A stretch of DNA of 64,000 nt from Hortaea werneckii (lineage: Eukaryota; Ascomycota; Dothideomycetes; Mycosphaerellales; Teratosphaeriaceae): contig JBAOKB010000162.1 of the NCBI GenBank assembly GCA_037044905.1, forward strand, positions 310,001 through 374,000, given 5' to 3'. Below the pieces are notes generated by a model, which saw only the letters and a program-made list of their open reading frames with translations, had not been told where the DNA came from and did no database searches. Below are positions 31,001 through 42,223 of this stretch, piece after piece. The stretch's first letter is position 1; each line of letters opens with the position of its first letter. A program made the position numbers and the translations under genes.

Positions 31001-32279
31001 CTTCAACTGCCGCGAATATGGACTCATCGTGGTGGTCCATTACAGATGCGAGCGAAAAATGGCGGTCCTGGTCCACTGTGTTTGCATGCGGTAAGGAGAC
31101 TTGAACAAGCGTCTTCTCCGCAGCGGGTAACAACCAACTTGGAGTGTATTTATGGGGTTGAGTTTGCCAGAACGAGATGTCCACCCAGTGCGGTAGTGCA
31201 AATTCTTTCACGGCTTCGCGCTCGTAGCTGAAAAGGGGTACAGGATGCAGTGGTTTAGGTGAAAGCGCTACAATGTCAACACCTATACTGTTGCCCATGA
31301 GTAGGTAGGTAGTATCCCTGAGCAAAATGTGATCTGTTGCGAAAATTCCCGTACCAGCAGTCACGGCAATGATGGACGCGCCTGTACTGCTTAGATGCGG
31401 ATCGATGTTGTCGTTCGAGAACTCGGTAGCAGCGATATGCACGGCCTCCAACAAATTACCATCTGAGGCAAGAGTAAGCTGTCGTGGAAGTGACGTATCA
31501 TTCAAGGCGTTCTTGAGTTTCCGCAATAGCCCATGAGAGTGAGTGCTCGGTACATCAGCTGCAACGACGCGATAGAAATCGGTCGGTGTGTGTTGAGGAT
31601 CGCTTTTTCCAACGATTTCTCGGCCAAAGAGCACAATTGTGATGGTATGACGAACGCCTAAAGCATCCCAGCGCCCGAAGAGCTCTGACATAAAACCATC
31701 AACGGCACGCTCATACATCAGCTCACCATCGATCCAGCCCTGGAGCATTTCCCTGGAAAGTTGGAATAGTAAAGTGTAGCGAGCACTACCGCTCCGGAAA
31801 ATGGGCCTGGTTGTTACCTCCGTTGTGTATGCTGACTCGACATGAGCGCCTCTGATGTACAGAGCTTCAACTTGAGCTACTGTCGAGCCAAGGTACTTGA
31901 TTCTTTGTCCCTTGTACATCACTGTCCGATCCAACAGACACATGATTCGCCACATGTCTGCCCTAGTCAGGTGGTGATCTTTGAAGGAGAGCTCTACGTG
32001 AGTAGCCGTAATAACACTAAGATCCTCTACAGGCTGAACAGTAGCTTTGAGGCGGTTTTCGAAGCCGAACCGATTGGCCAGAGACGTGTGCAAAGATACT
32101 TCGTTCGGAGCCGCGGCAGCTGCTTTTGGCATGATGCAGAGTGTCTTCGCTCCTGCGGCTCGCAGATGACCCAAGGTCCCGGGGGCAAGAACATCAACGC
32201 CGCAAAGGACGTCGTCTTGGGAAACGCGATCATCGTGCAAGACGACGGTACACGTACGCTTCAAGTCCTCGACAGCCAT
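28035..32279 (-). CDS. IML1: Iml1 / DEPDC5, catalytic subunit of the GATOR1/SEACIT complex
   Basis: 1414 residues without a break. Iml1 is the GTPase-activating subunit of the vacuolar complex that restrains TORC1 when amino acids are short. The N-terminal part (VVLHDDRVSQDDVLCGVDVL, HVELSFKDHHLTRADMWRIM) and the conserved central domain (TITIVLFGREI, FYRVVAADVPSTHSHGLLRK) match the family. A DEP domain lies near residues 995-1075 (RLHFRCFRGDEMVNWLMRVF, RRGIFAHVRHKHAFLDGNFF). The C-terminal domain includes VNLHYDRLHNPENCYHIQLE. Disordered Ser/Pro-rich linkers separate these. An acceptor-like TTACAG stands 4 bases before the ATG, so an upstream exon is possible. The frame given already starts where family similarity starts. 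Confidence 0.93.
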   Translation of the reverse strand: MAVEDLKRTCTVVLHDDRVSQDDVLCGVDVLAPGTLGHLRAAGAKTLCIMPKAAAAAPNEVSLHTSLANRFGFENRLKATVQPVEDLSVITATHVELSFKDHHLTRADMWRIMCLLDRTVMYKGQRIKYLGSTVAQVEALYIRGAHVESAYTTEVTTRPIFRSGSARYTLLFQLSREMLQGWIDGELMYERAVDGFMSELFGRWDALGVRHTITIVLFGREIVGKSDPQHTPTDFYRVVAADVPSTHSHGLLRKLKNALNDTSLPRQLTLASDGNLLEAVHIAATEFSNDNIDPHLSSTGASIIAVTAGTGIFATDHILLRDTTYLLMGNSIGVDIVALSPKPLHPVPLFSYEREAVKEFALPHWVDISFWQTQPHKYTPSWLLPAAEKTLVQVSLPHANTVDQDRHFSLASVMDHHDESIFAAVEAPHQPRVGSSDATLSVSTSSASTLKKPAPSEREGSKVSTARPVEQSHRKELEALSAYAGDSIKPPKSSKLPHALMAPGGRKISLGPKGLAPGRSTASTTITTEHAQHGKEPAMPSTFAPNEGSSGIARQIRQSLAKKSSHQTLSSLPDRTSVEMSRPINISASRELDSEAGDPRPLLEQSVFPTGSGNDFTNGSTLSQTPKANHDPFYAAMKAAEEEGHWTTSPWVTLLNPCNPKRSNMRVAAHYRKWQHVFPRAVSSSTFKWRSMCSPAALPLTAEYSPSLRQLENYPHKTARSLVVGNGYKDDPDPAGRVLDQLIVLRLIFGFQKTSISLHKGDAGDGIEKDRRILMSLGNTYHELRYLSESEVQVVEFSLQNTAGPHVEDRPGKHQVKFRSPIMKRSLKTEIGPARVQKQPEWTKLDDKIVTKDQRSMYKSCSQMRLVLIPVDHSRPSHGVSTASRELSDEERRIDGIQKLTQLWQRSRFFTDEDQQHHASLTKSRTANGSGERDPNPLAIEYQTRDPSTVINAYGPALTGQLTETESIPPLFGESELYHTSTFDVVKLTAQMQEPPPRGVEARDRRWFTRLHFRCFRGDEMVNWLMRVFKDLHSREDAVAIGNELMRRGIFAHVRHKHAFLDGNFFYQVAGTHRTAEYPDNASMFSKATLRSIPPTPLVERSSPMLRPAQVSSPLSKASNRESESSGKPTPTMVASDKKQLFLSQEMLLNVDTNKKSSQLELVNLHYDRLHNPENCYHIQLEWLTTTPKLIREAIARWASLVEGYGLRLVQVPITEACSLPLEYPLDQPLKVKLALRPPEKNLLATPAFEPYAFAPRAMEDPVAYQKALLRRLDFVLDFEAVASFTTKIDVLYSYGTEDDWYERTSFVHTSGTLLAQITGDDNSDFLLVPNRLASQKPGTGRLPEPKSAEDITSDFVKFCHDEKALKAFYDEISKPSTTPGSPFSSDSNGLDSDVPPISLPPHLMHRAALKGIG

Positions 32280-33268
32280 CGCCTGTAATGAGATTGGCTG
32301 AGGGATAATCGCTATCGAATGACCAACGGCCGGGATCGTCTCAGAGGCTTAGGTATGACAGAGTGCCGCATTGTTATCAGCTGCTTGGCCTGGTCAAGAC
32401 CCGGACCATGCCAGAATTGCTGAAGGCGCGTTGCTACCTTCTGATATTGCTCGGAAATCTTCGCGATTCCCGAGCATGGGTTGCACCAGGGTGACGGATG
32501 TTACACGGTGAGCGTGATCATCCTAATGACAACGATCTTGGAGCTCGGCGACCCTGCAGGCAATATTGAAGGTAGCAACCAGGAAGTAGGAAGAGTCGGT
32601 ACGTAGGCACGTAGGTCGGGTAGATTCAAGAACCTTGAGGTTGGATTTGGGGAAGACGGGAATGCCTTAGGCATGCCGACATGACGTGCAGGTGGGCGCT
32701 CGAACAGGAAAGAGCGAACACCAGTGCCGCCATAACTTGAACGCTTTCCGCTCATCCACCACCAAGACAATATTCCGTCCCGCCTCCGCCGCAGCACGAC
32801 CGCGCGACCGATTTGACTGACTCCATCAATATCAAGCAGACACTGCATTGTATCTCGACACCGTCATTGGCTCCAAGCGCACCCTGCGCGCCCAATCTAG
32901 CCCAGGCATTGGTTACTCCTAGCAGCGTACGGCGGTCAGAGTTGATTGAAGCCACGACGTACCCACCTACCCACATACCTACACTGTAGCTACTAGGACC
33001 TTCTAGTTGCGCCTTTCACGCCAGGCTGAGCGCCTTGATTGCCGCCTACGCGCCGCACCAAGCTGCCGGCCTGAGGCAGCTACCTGAGGACACGTCCTTT
33101 CCCTACCACGTCTGCCTCGCATTCCGCACACAAGAGAGCAAGACACAGCGCCAAGGAGCTTACACGCCAGCCGAACAAAACCGTCGAGGCTTGCCGGCGC
33201 TCATCCGACATCAAGAAGCTAGAAGTACACCTATCCCGCCAGTCGCCTGAGAGGCTGTCGCAGCCTTG
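32280..33268. promoter_or_regulatory. Divergent upstream region of IML1 and the 4E-T-like gene
   Basis: About 1 kb between two divergent starts. No convincing coding frame. It must contain both promoters and the long 5' leader of the right-hand gene. Confidence 0.5.
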
Positions 33269-35397
33269 ATGATGGCAATCCGTCAGTACACTGTCGAGCA
33301 GTTGAAGCAACTGCAATATTCGCCGCTCGCGAAGAAACCGGAAGCCTTGCCAGCTATTGAGCAATGGATAGAGTACGTTTATCTGGATGTCGGACATGGC
33401 GAGCGGGAGAAGCTAAGGATTCCGCACAGTGAATCGCAACAGCAGCAGCCGCCGCAACAGCAGCAACATGTTCCTCACCGGCAGAACGGGACGGGACGCC
33501 AACAGCGGCTCAACCCCACGGCGGGCGAATCGCCAATGGGCAACTTTAGCACGGGACAGCGACCAAGTCTGATGCAGACGAGGGGCTCGTCGGTTCGTTC
33601 AGGCGGTGAGTGAAATTACACCGCAGTTGCGCGTTGATTAGCATGCTAATAGAGAATTCAGAGGATATCACGCTTGGCCCGCCCAAAACCTTGTTTGCGT
33701 CTAGCAGGACCGTGTCGAGACTAGCTGATTTTGACAAGCCTGCGAGCCCACTGACCGAAGCAAATGTCAGCGAAGAACAAGAGCTTCAACGTGGTGGCAG
33801 CCGCTTTTTCGGGGACAAGGGACACCGTAAAGGAATGGGCACTGCGGAGAGCGACGGACGGCACAACCGAGAGAGCTGGACCACTGCCCGAGAGAAGAGA
33901 CAGGCAGAAGAGAAAGAGAGCGGTGAGCGTGGTGGTAGGTTCGGTCGACGCGACCACGATGGCGAGCGTCGTAATGGATTCGGCGACAAGCAAGATAGCC
34001 GCTGGGGTCCTAGAGACAGAGACGACCGTGCCCCGAATGGCGAAAGGCGAGGCGGTTGGCGTGAGCGGGAAAGGGAGCGCAGGGACAGAGACTTCGATAG
34101 AGGTCAAGAGAAAGAACCCGAATGGATGGATGACCCTATGACGAAGCAAGAAGACGACCTTGGCTCAATGAGTATGCCAAAAAATCAGGAGGATTTCGAA
34201 AAATGGAAACAAGCACAACATGCCCGTAACAAAAAATCAACATCCGAGGTGGCACCAGAACCTTTGCCTGCAGATCCACCTATGGAGTCAAAGGAGACAG
34301 CGCCGCCTAAGCCCACCACTGCTCCTCTGAAACTCGATCCGGTCGTGGCCGCCCCGTTCGGCGGACTGAACTCATTTGGAAGACCGGAAGGCTCAGCAGA
34401 AAGCGCACAGACTCCAGCAAAGACTAGCACGGCCAAGTCCGGCAAGACGAGCCGTTTTATGCCAATGTTCAAGAAAGAGGAACCCAGGGAGGAAATTGCA
34501 GCTCCAGTAGAGCCACAAACAAGTGGACCAGGAGCAAACGGTTCGGCTGAAGACAAAGAAGGGTTTCAGCGTATCCTCCAGATGCTCGGTGGTGCAAACA
34601 TCAGCCAGGCAGGCACACCGAACGAGCCATCGTCGCCTGCCTCGAAGCATGTCTCAAACGGTACGGCCAAGCGCCAAAGTAGGTTCACTGGCTTCTTCGA
34701 TCAGACTCCTAAAAGTCCGGAGAGGTTGCAATCGCCTCCACAGGGTGCCAGCCAGGGGCTGCCAAGGGGAATGGACAGTGAAATGCTGCAGACAGGTGGT
34801 GTTACGAGCGCAGATCCGGCTAGCATGTTCGGCGGTAGACTACCGGACCAGCGCCACCAAGCTGAACCATTGAGACCTCTGCCGCCACCAGGCATGGTTT
34901 CACCTGAGCCTACAGGCTCATCAAGTGTAGGGAGAGGTCCTCAATCCAGACCTCAATCAGGACGATTACAGGATTTATTCCTCGAAAAGCCTCCATCCAG
35001 GGGCACTGCGAGTACTCCAGACTTGAATCTACAGAATCTGCTTGCTTCGCAAAGGCAGCAACGTTCACAAGGGCCAGACAAGAACAGTGAGTTCTTGCTC
35101 AACCTTCTACAGACCAAAGGCTCCAGTAGGCCACCTTCGCAGACCGCTAGACCAGACAGCAATTTTCCTCTTTGGCTTGATCAGCCGCCCAACATGCCTG
35201 AGACGCATGCTCCAAAGCCCGGGCGCGCCCCGCCACCACCTGGCTTATTCGAAGATCAGTTGCTTCGAAACCATCAGCAGGAACCACCAAGGCAAGAGCA
35301 GCCACGCGTTCCAATGAACGATGGTCCAGAGCGTCGCCCTTCTCAACGAGTCCCGCCACCAGGCTTCTACGATCAACAAGAGCTGTTCATGCAACAA

Positions 35398-35444
<47 letters not shown>

Positions 35445-35961
35445 CCGCCATTTCACCGAGCCGCCTCAGTTCATGCAGCAAGGCGGTCCTGGTCGCAGGA
35501 TGAGTGGTCATCCAAACCTGCCTCAAATGCAAATTCCCAGTCAGCAACAAGGCCCGCCACCTTTCCCACATCACGCTGGAGAGTATCTTACCAGCCCAAC
35601 GGGCCCAGGGCAAGGACCGCCGCCCGGATTCAATCCGCATATGCCTCGTCACCCACCCGGTTTCGCCAACATTCCCAATATCTTCTCCGCGCCACAGCCA
35701 CAGCCTCCCCCACCAAGTCAGCAGCTGCCTCGTGAGCCTCCAGGCTTTAGTAACGTAGGCGCTGGTGCTGGTGGCATGGCTTCGCCCCCGAACGCTCCTC
35801 CAGGCTTCTTTGGTGGTCCCCAAGGCATGGCCCCACCCGGCTTCATGCCGATGCGCTCTCCACCAGAAGGTGTGCCAGCAGGAAACATGCGCGGTGGGTC
35901 CATCAGCGCGCGAGGCGGTTTCGCGCCGGACGTCGGATTTGATGGAATGCAGAGGCGCTAG
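33269..35961 (+). CDS. eIF4E-binding / 4E-T (EAP1)-like protein with polyQ and PPGF repeats
   Basis: 878 residues in two exons, 33269-33605 and 33662-35961. The 56-nt intron has a GTGAGT donor and GCTAAT branch, and its phase gives S-G-E-D-I-T-L. Near the N-terminus YTVEQLKQLQYSPLAKKPEA resembles the Y-x4-L eIF4E-binding motif of 4E-T-type proteins, although the hydrophobic residue after Leu is Lys here. A region rich in Arg/Asp/Glu follows, then a conserved block (FMPMFKKEEP, GFQRILQMLGGANIS). Long disordered stretches hold a pure glutamine run near 35392-35443 and repeated PPPGF / PPGF motifs. 4E-T proteins repress translation and promote mRNA decay in P-bodies. The assignment rests on the short motif plus overall make-up, so it is moderate. 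Confidence 0.7.
35389..35443 (+). repeat. In-frame CAA/CAG microsatellite (polyglutamine)
   Basis: Four or so CAA codons followed by an uninterrupted run of CAG codons code about eighteen glutamines inside the 4E-T-like protein. Such runs vary in length between strains and are prone to assembly error. Confidence 0.9.
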
Positions 35962-36351
35962 ACACGTATCGATGGGCACCCCAATGTAGGAGCTGACGGA
36001 TGCTTTCCCTCTGATGGATCGAGCGCTTTGTCATCCGTTTTGGACTTATCCGGTGGAAGGAGAGCTCATGATGATTCGAGCTACGTACTTAGGTGGCTAG
36101 AACAGTTGCCAGAATCCTAGGGGATGCCATGGCTGTGCTGAGCAACCTTGTCTTGGTTTACGCACGAGCGTGACCATCATAGTCGATTGACTAGGCTGGA
36201 CACTGGCATAACCACGCAGTTATGCAGGCGTCGTGTAGAGACGATATGATAATATAATAAGGTGACCGAAAAGTTCTCTGAAATTTTCAACGTGCAAGAG
36301 ACATCGATGTTGTGATAAGCGAATTCGACCGTATCCTACAGGATTCCTACC
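35962..36351. other. Convergent 3' intergenic spacer
   Basis: 390 bp between two converging stops; nothing else recognised. Confidence 0.5.
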
Positions 36352-39300
36352 TTACATTCCTTGCCATTGCTTGACCTTCGTCTCATCATACGTCTCCCGC
36401 ACCTTCCGCTTCAGCATTGCACCCGTGTGATCATCCGCAGGACTCACCATATCCAACCAGGCCAAAATGCCAGCTCTAGTAACCATCGCAGTGCTACCAC
36501 CTTCCACACATGTGGCACGGTGCAACAGCTCCAGCACCTTCTCTCGAGCTGCTCTATGCCTAACAGCACCGGGCGAGCTGTACAATGCCGTGACCTTCTC
36601 GAAAATACCGCCTTGACGGAGGATATCCAGGTCCGCCGACGTACGCAAGCCATCGACAAGCCACGCCAATACCCAGGTGACCTCCTTCCAGTACGCGTCG
36701 TCCTCCTCAGGCTGACCGAGGACAGTGCTAGATAACCAATGTGTAGGCATGCGATTGATACGCCATTCCGGCGACTTGATCAAGTAGCGGTTCACCTTGG
36801 GATAAATGAAATGCGTCGGCTCTTGCAGTACATTCAACGCTCGTGTGGCGAAGGTGCCAGTCAAGTAAGGCAGCTGATGGTTTTCTGGCAGGCATTGCTG
36901 TTCGAAGGTCTCGATGACCTCGCCGAGGAGCATACAGAGAAGGTCTTTGTCGTCTACGGTGGACGTACGCAGCTTGAACGCCAGGCTTCGCAGTTGAATG
37001 TGCCCTTGTCGACGAATGTCGCTATGCTTCGAGCAAAGGCATAGGATAAGAGATGTTACATCACCATCCTCAAAGGCGAGCGTCAAATCTTTCTGTGCCC
37101 ATCGGAATAGCTCGGGGTGGTTGTCTGACTCGGCAGGGAGAGGAGCAAAATCCAGCACTGGCTTTTGGTTCGGCGCACTCTGCTGGCTGGGCGTCGCTAC
37201 GTCTCTTTGAGGCAAGCGGACTTTATGGAGTATCTTCTCTTTCGCAGCATCATCTTGGCTCAAAACGTCGGCAGCGCCTGGCACTTCCATGACACCGTGC
37301 AGCAAGACGCCAGCGGCCTGAGTGTGCCCCTTGTAAAATGTCAAGCTGAGGAAGCGAGCGACCCATCCAACCACTTCAGCTTTGTCTTTTACGAAGGCCA
37401 CCTGCTCTGCTACGGCCGCCGCTAGCAGTCCTGGCATGCCACCTGCTATGTCGAAACTCGCCTGCTTCCGGGTTGCTTTGGGCAGCTTCTGTCCAGACGC
37501 TGCTTCGAGCTGATCAACGTATTTGACTGGCTGTCTACTTGCGCGAGCCAGAGCATCGTCAATGAAAAGCCACAGCTGGTCCGTCGACCCATCATTTCCG
37601 GGCAGACTAGCAATAAGAGTCTCAAGCTCATTTTCGTCCGCAACAAGATTATCTTGTGCCATGATATCCCAAAGCAGAGCCCTGAGATCCCTATTCTTTG
37701 CGTCGCTTGCATGCAACCTTAACAGGCTTACGAGGGGCGAGTACTTCAAACCACCCTGTTTGCTGAACCACTTCATCCCGGGACTATACTTTGCGATAAC
37801 TAGGAGGTGTTGTAGCTCAAGTGCCCTCATCTCTGAAATCTCATTCTTTGCAGCATCTGATTCGCTGCGAGCCAAAGCGGTCGTAAGGGCGGAAGAAATA
37901 TCGAAATGCTCTTCCAAGGCCTGCACAGGGGCTGCCTCGTAGTACAATCTGAGCAGTCTCGCCCCAGTCTCACGTTGCATGACATGCTCCTCATCGTCGG
38001 GCGTCTTGCGGAAAGCGTTGATTACGTCTTTCATGGCAGGCGCTTGCTCGGTGAAGCGACTTAAAAGTCTGTCACGGGCCTCATGCCAAAGGTTCTTGCT
38101 GGCTGGAGGGGCTTCGGCCAGTCGATACATTTCAAGAGCAATGGTAGATAGCTTCTGGAAAGCAAGCACCAAAAGACGTTCAGCGAAGAACGTGATCAGA
38201 TCACTGCTTTGGTTCATGCAGCGAGCAAGGACCTTTTGTGTCAGCGGTCCTGGTAGAAGATTTTCCATGATGATGTTGGTTTGGGGCGGTAGCTCGGCGT
38301 GTTGATGCTCAATTCCTTGGCTGTCATCGCCGTGGTACCCAAGACGCTCCGGGACCTGAAGTCGAATTACTTCAAACAGAAACGAAGCGTATCCGATCCA
38401 AGTGTTTGTTAGTTTAGGTTCAAGTTGGAGATTCTTTTCAGCGAAGTAGGCGGCCACCAGCTCCGGGGCGGACTCAAAGCAGGTTATGATCAGCTCTCGT
38501 TCCTTTGAATCTGACTGCGGCCGAAGTGTCAGAGTCCATGCAAGTAAGGTCGTATTGCGGACGTCTGGTCGTTCGTCCTGATCATAGAAATCCAAACCGT
38601 CAAGCCCTAGGTCGATAGTGTCCTGGTTGCGCTTTTGCTCGCGATCGTGTGTTTCTGTGCCAGGCGGGTACCATGCACTACGCCTCAGGATGCCGTAGTT
38701 TTCTCGCGTGCAGACCGATTTCAGCCAAGAAAAGGCTCTCTGGGCTGAAGGATGTTCGTCACCTGACCTGGTGGCTACTTCGGTGATGTGTTCAAGGTTA
38801 TGATGCAGCAACAGAGTGGCTTTTGCGGATCTCTGTACGGCGTCATCCTTAAGCACGTTCAGCTCAGTGATGTTAAGGATGTCGTTGATCACATCGGATG
38901 GGTCATCGGCTAGGTGCGAGAAAAGGGCCACAGAAAGTGGTCGACTACGCAGTAGGTCGTTCTTTGCACCTTCATGCAGATACTTGAGGTGTGCAAGAAT
39001 GTAACGAACAGTCAAGGTGCGAATTGAAGGTTTGCGACGAGCCTCTTCCTCGGGAACACTACTTACCGTCAGCTTGATCCTACAACGTGCTTGATCGCAC
39101 CGATGGCTTGCAGCAGCAACCTGGAACGCACAGCGCAATCACGATGCATGCCCGTCTGCACGTTCCGTCGCCGAGACTGTTTGGCATTCCCGGGCAACAA
39201 GTGTGGAGGCCCAGGCTATAGGAGATCACCGCCAAGAAGACCGCAGTCAGAGAAAAATGTAAAGGGAGAGCGAATAACTTACTCAACTCTCACGAGCGCG

Positions 39301-39938
39301 AGATTCCGTCTCAGCGTACTGACGTCGAATGTGTGTTCTCGCCTCTTGTAGACTTCCCGCGCAAGCGCACCTCCGTCGAAACTGGTGGCCTCTGTCAAGA
39401 GTCTCAGACACGGTTGGATGACGAAGTCTTTATGTTTGGGTGCGTCAAGCCCTCTTTTCACAAGCCTAAGATGCTGATGCAAGAGGACAGTCTTACACAG
39501 CAACATGCCATGATCCCGAAAGTCAAGAAGGCTTGAGAGTGTCCGCAAGAGCAATGCAAGTATAGCGCTCACCGAGGACGTGAGGTAATCATTGTTGTTC
39601 TGGCTCGCAAAAGACCATGCCTGCCAGAGCTGTGCTAGGAATGGTCGTTCCACATCCTTTGGGTCTTCAGGCTTTTGCGTGTCAAGGTACTCGCGGAGGA
39701 TGGAGAGTTGTCGCGGCCGTGCATCCTCATCGCGGTGATACAGTATACTCTCGAGGAAGACCTTGAAAGAGTTTATGCCGTTTCGAAGCTGCTGGATGCC
39801 GTCTTGACGAAAGCTGAGAAGCTGTTGGAGCTGGCGGGCAAAGTGGATCTCGTCGACCGGTTGCTGCTGCGCATACTCGGGTTTCTGTCGTTTCGGAGGT
39901 CGTGCGTCGTCGACTTCCGGTCTTATTCTCTTGGACAT
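36352..39938 (-). CDS. URB1: Nucleolar pre-ribosomal protein Urb1/Npa1
   Basis: 1120 residues in two exons, 39938-39283 and 39058-36352. Urb1/Npa1 is a large helical-repeat scaffold of early 60S pre-ribosomes, acting with DEAD-box helicases including Dbp6. The start MSKRIRPEVDDARPPKRQKP is basic. FDVSTLRRNLALV at the end of exon 1 joins VPEEEARRKPSIRTLTVRYI in exon 2, a conserved Npa1 stretch. A helical-repeat region follows, then the C-terminal block WRINRMPTHWLSSTVLGQPE. Intron 39282-39059 is 224 nt, the longest in the window. Its acceptor is inside GGTAAGTAG, which itself looks like a donor; the phase and the restored D-V-P-E-E-E peptide support the choice. The reading frame is otherwise intact. 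Confidence 0.9.
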
Positions 39939-40661
39939 GGTCGGCAATGTCGGTAACAAAAGGGCAACTGATCATCCGATGGAAGTTTTTGGCTTTCACA
40001 TGCTTCAGTCTTGTTTCACTCCGGGGTCAGAAGTCGTCGTGCACTAGCGTTGGCCCAGCGCTGGGTTTCCGCGTTTGACCTCACTCACTGCACGCAGTGT
40101 GTCGAGGTCAACCTCATTGCGGCTACCTACCGCTCTCTGTGCCTACGTACCGCTGGCAGTTCTGCTTCGTCATGTGGGCTCTGCCTGGCTCCTGTACGGA
40201 GACTGAAGGACCAACAAGATATAATTTCGAAGGAGCTGCAAAACAGACCAATTACAGTGAAACGAAAACTACTACCGGCAAAGTCTTAAGCAGAATGAGA
40301 CCGACTGGGCACTTGTCACGAAGCTTGCGAATACACCCGAGTAGAAGTCGGGGCTGAGGCCGAGAGAGCTCATAAGGGAGCATTCACTCGACCGGGATCG
40401 TATCAACGGCGGTCATCCAAGTCGCCTCCCATCATTTCAACCGTGGTTCGATTTGTGAATAGCTGCTATCTGAACATAGTTTCCAGATTGCGATCCGAAT
40501 CAATCATGTGCAAACGGCCTCCGTTTGTCATGTGTCTGTGCGTCCGCGTACTTTCTAGAACCCATGGAGACCTTGCAGTCTCTATCTGCTCTTTATTTTT
40601 TCCAACTTTTGAAGACTTTTCTGCGGCAACGTCACGCCGCCTTCACTGAATAGTAGCTGAC
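39939..40661. promoter_or_regulatory. Divergent upstream region of URB1 and the SET-domain gene
   Basis: 723 bp between two divergent starts with no coding frame that I would defend. Confidence 0.5.
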
Positions 40662-42223
40662 ATGGAGGAAGACAACGCCCACGAGGGGCCATCCGCCAGC
40701 CGTCCCAGCATCGGAAAGAATGATGTTACTGCCGATGGCATCGCTACTATGAGCGAAGACATCAGCAAGATGACGATCCAAGAGGCCCGGCAGTCGCAAG
40801 ACGAGAGTATCATTCGAGAGCAGATTGCTCTGGCTGTCGGGAGTAGTAAACAACATTTACCCATTTCGTGTCTTGGACTTAATTGACAGTACGCAGAAAG
40901 CGCATCGCTGCTTGAACTTCGCCGCACCGTGGATAGAGGTTATGGCCTCTTTGCCGCTGAAGACATCAAGCGAGGCACTTGCATCTTTAAAGAGGCGCCC
41001 CTCTTTGTTGTGCCACCTGACACGACCCTGGTCGGGCCCGACAAAGTATCATTATCTCTGAAAAGGTATCTGAGCTTTCGCCAAAGCAACGTCACGCTTA
41101 TCGTCTCCTTCACAAAAACCCCGAGTCTATTCATCCCGCAAATTTCTGGATCCTTCATGACCATCTCAGCCGCAGAAAGACCCACGCGAATGTCGAGGAC
41201 GTCGTTCACCGCCAGGTCGACGACTATGCCATTTTCACGACCAACAACCTTCAAATGCGCTTCGGTGGGCAGCACGGGACTGCTGTCTACACGACCTACA
41301 GTAGACTGAACCACTCTTGCTCCCCTAACACATACAGTTTTTACAATAACCTTCAAGGGGTCGAAACGCTTCAGGCGACACGCGATATTGCTGCTGGTGA
41401 AGAGATTACTGTCTCATACACAGATCTCCTCCGCACGCGCAACCAACGTGCTGCTTCTCTGAAGAAGTGGGGTTTCACATGCGCCTGCAAGTGCTGCAAA
41501 GGAGCAAACTCATCAATCAGTCAAGCCCGCCGACAACGCATGTTCGATATTGACCAAGCCATTGCTTTCCACGACTGTACAGACCCTTTCCAGAAGACAA
41601 TGCAGCAGGCGAGTCAGACGTTGCCCGTGCGCTCTGATGGGAAGTTGAGATGGGCTGAGGAATTGGCCAAACTGTGCGGCGAGGAAGGCCTGACGGACAT
41701 GGACCAGGCAAAAGCGTAGGTCCAGATATCCAGCATTTTCTTACCACCGCTAATTCGTCATAGGTATCGTGAATGTTCCAGATGGTGTCTAGAGCTCGGC
41801 AAGCTGAAGGCAGCCTTTGAATTTGCCAACAAAGAGCTTGAAATTCAGCGAGTCTGCTATGGGAACGATTTCAAGCCTGTTGATGATGCTGAGGCATGGG
41901 TTTCCAAACTACAGGATCGGATTGACGAGCAGCGGAAAGCAGCAGTGCTCGCCGAAGAGCAGCGCCTGTACGAGGAGGGATTGAAAGCCGACAAGGCTGC
42001 TTATCAGGAGGGCAAGAAAGCATGGGCCGCCGACAAAAAGGTGAACAAGAAGGCAAAGCGAGCTATCAAGGCAGCTGCTGAGAAAGCTGGTCTTACCACG
42101 GAAGACGCTGAGGCGCTGCTGGCGAGGATCGATAACGAAAAGCTTGCTGTCGTTGCTGAGAAGCTGAAAGGGGAGGATGATATTGAGAAGGTCAAGTCCA
42201 TCATTGCAGAGCTGCGTTCGTAA
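40662..42223 (+). CDS. SET-domain protein (SMYD-like, no MYND seen), one frame break
   Basis: Three exons: 40662-40842, 40897-41715 and 41764-42223. Introns are 54 nt (GTAGTA donor) and 48 nt (GTAGGT donor, CTAAT branch). The SET fold begins RTVDRGYGLFAAEDIKRGT. After an inserted helical region (SPKQRHAYRLLHKNPESIHP) it continues with YSRLNHSCSPNTYSFYNNLQ, TRDIAAGEEITVSYTDLL and the post-SET cysteines (CACKCC). A charged coiled-coil-prone tail follows. Such proteins methylate lysines, but the substrate is unknown. The frame changes near 41047, between GPDKV and SEKVSELS, and needs one added base. The uncorrected reading loses the middle of the SET domain. The corrected length is 486 residues. 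Confidence 0.85.
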
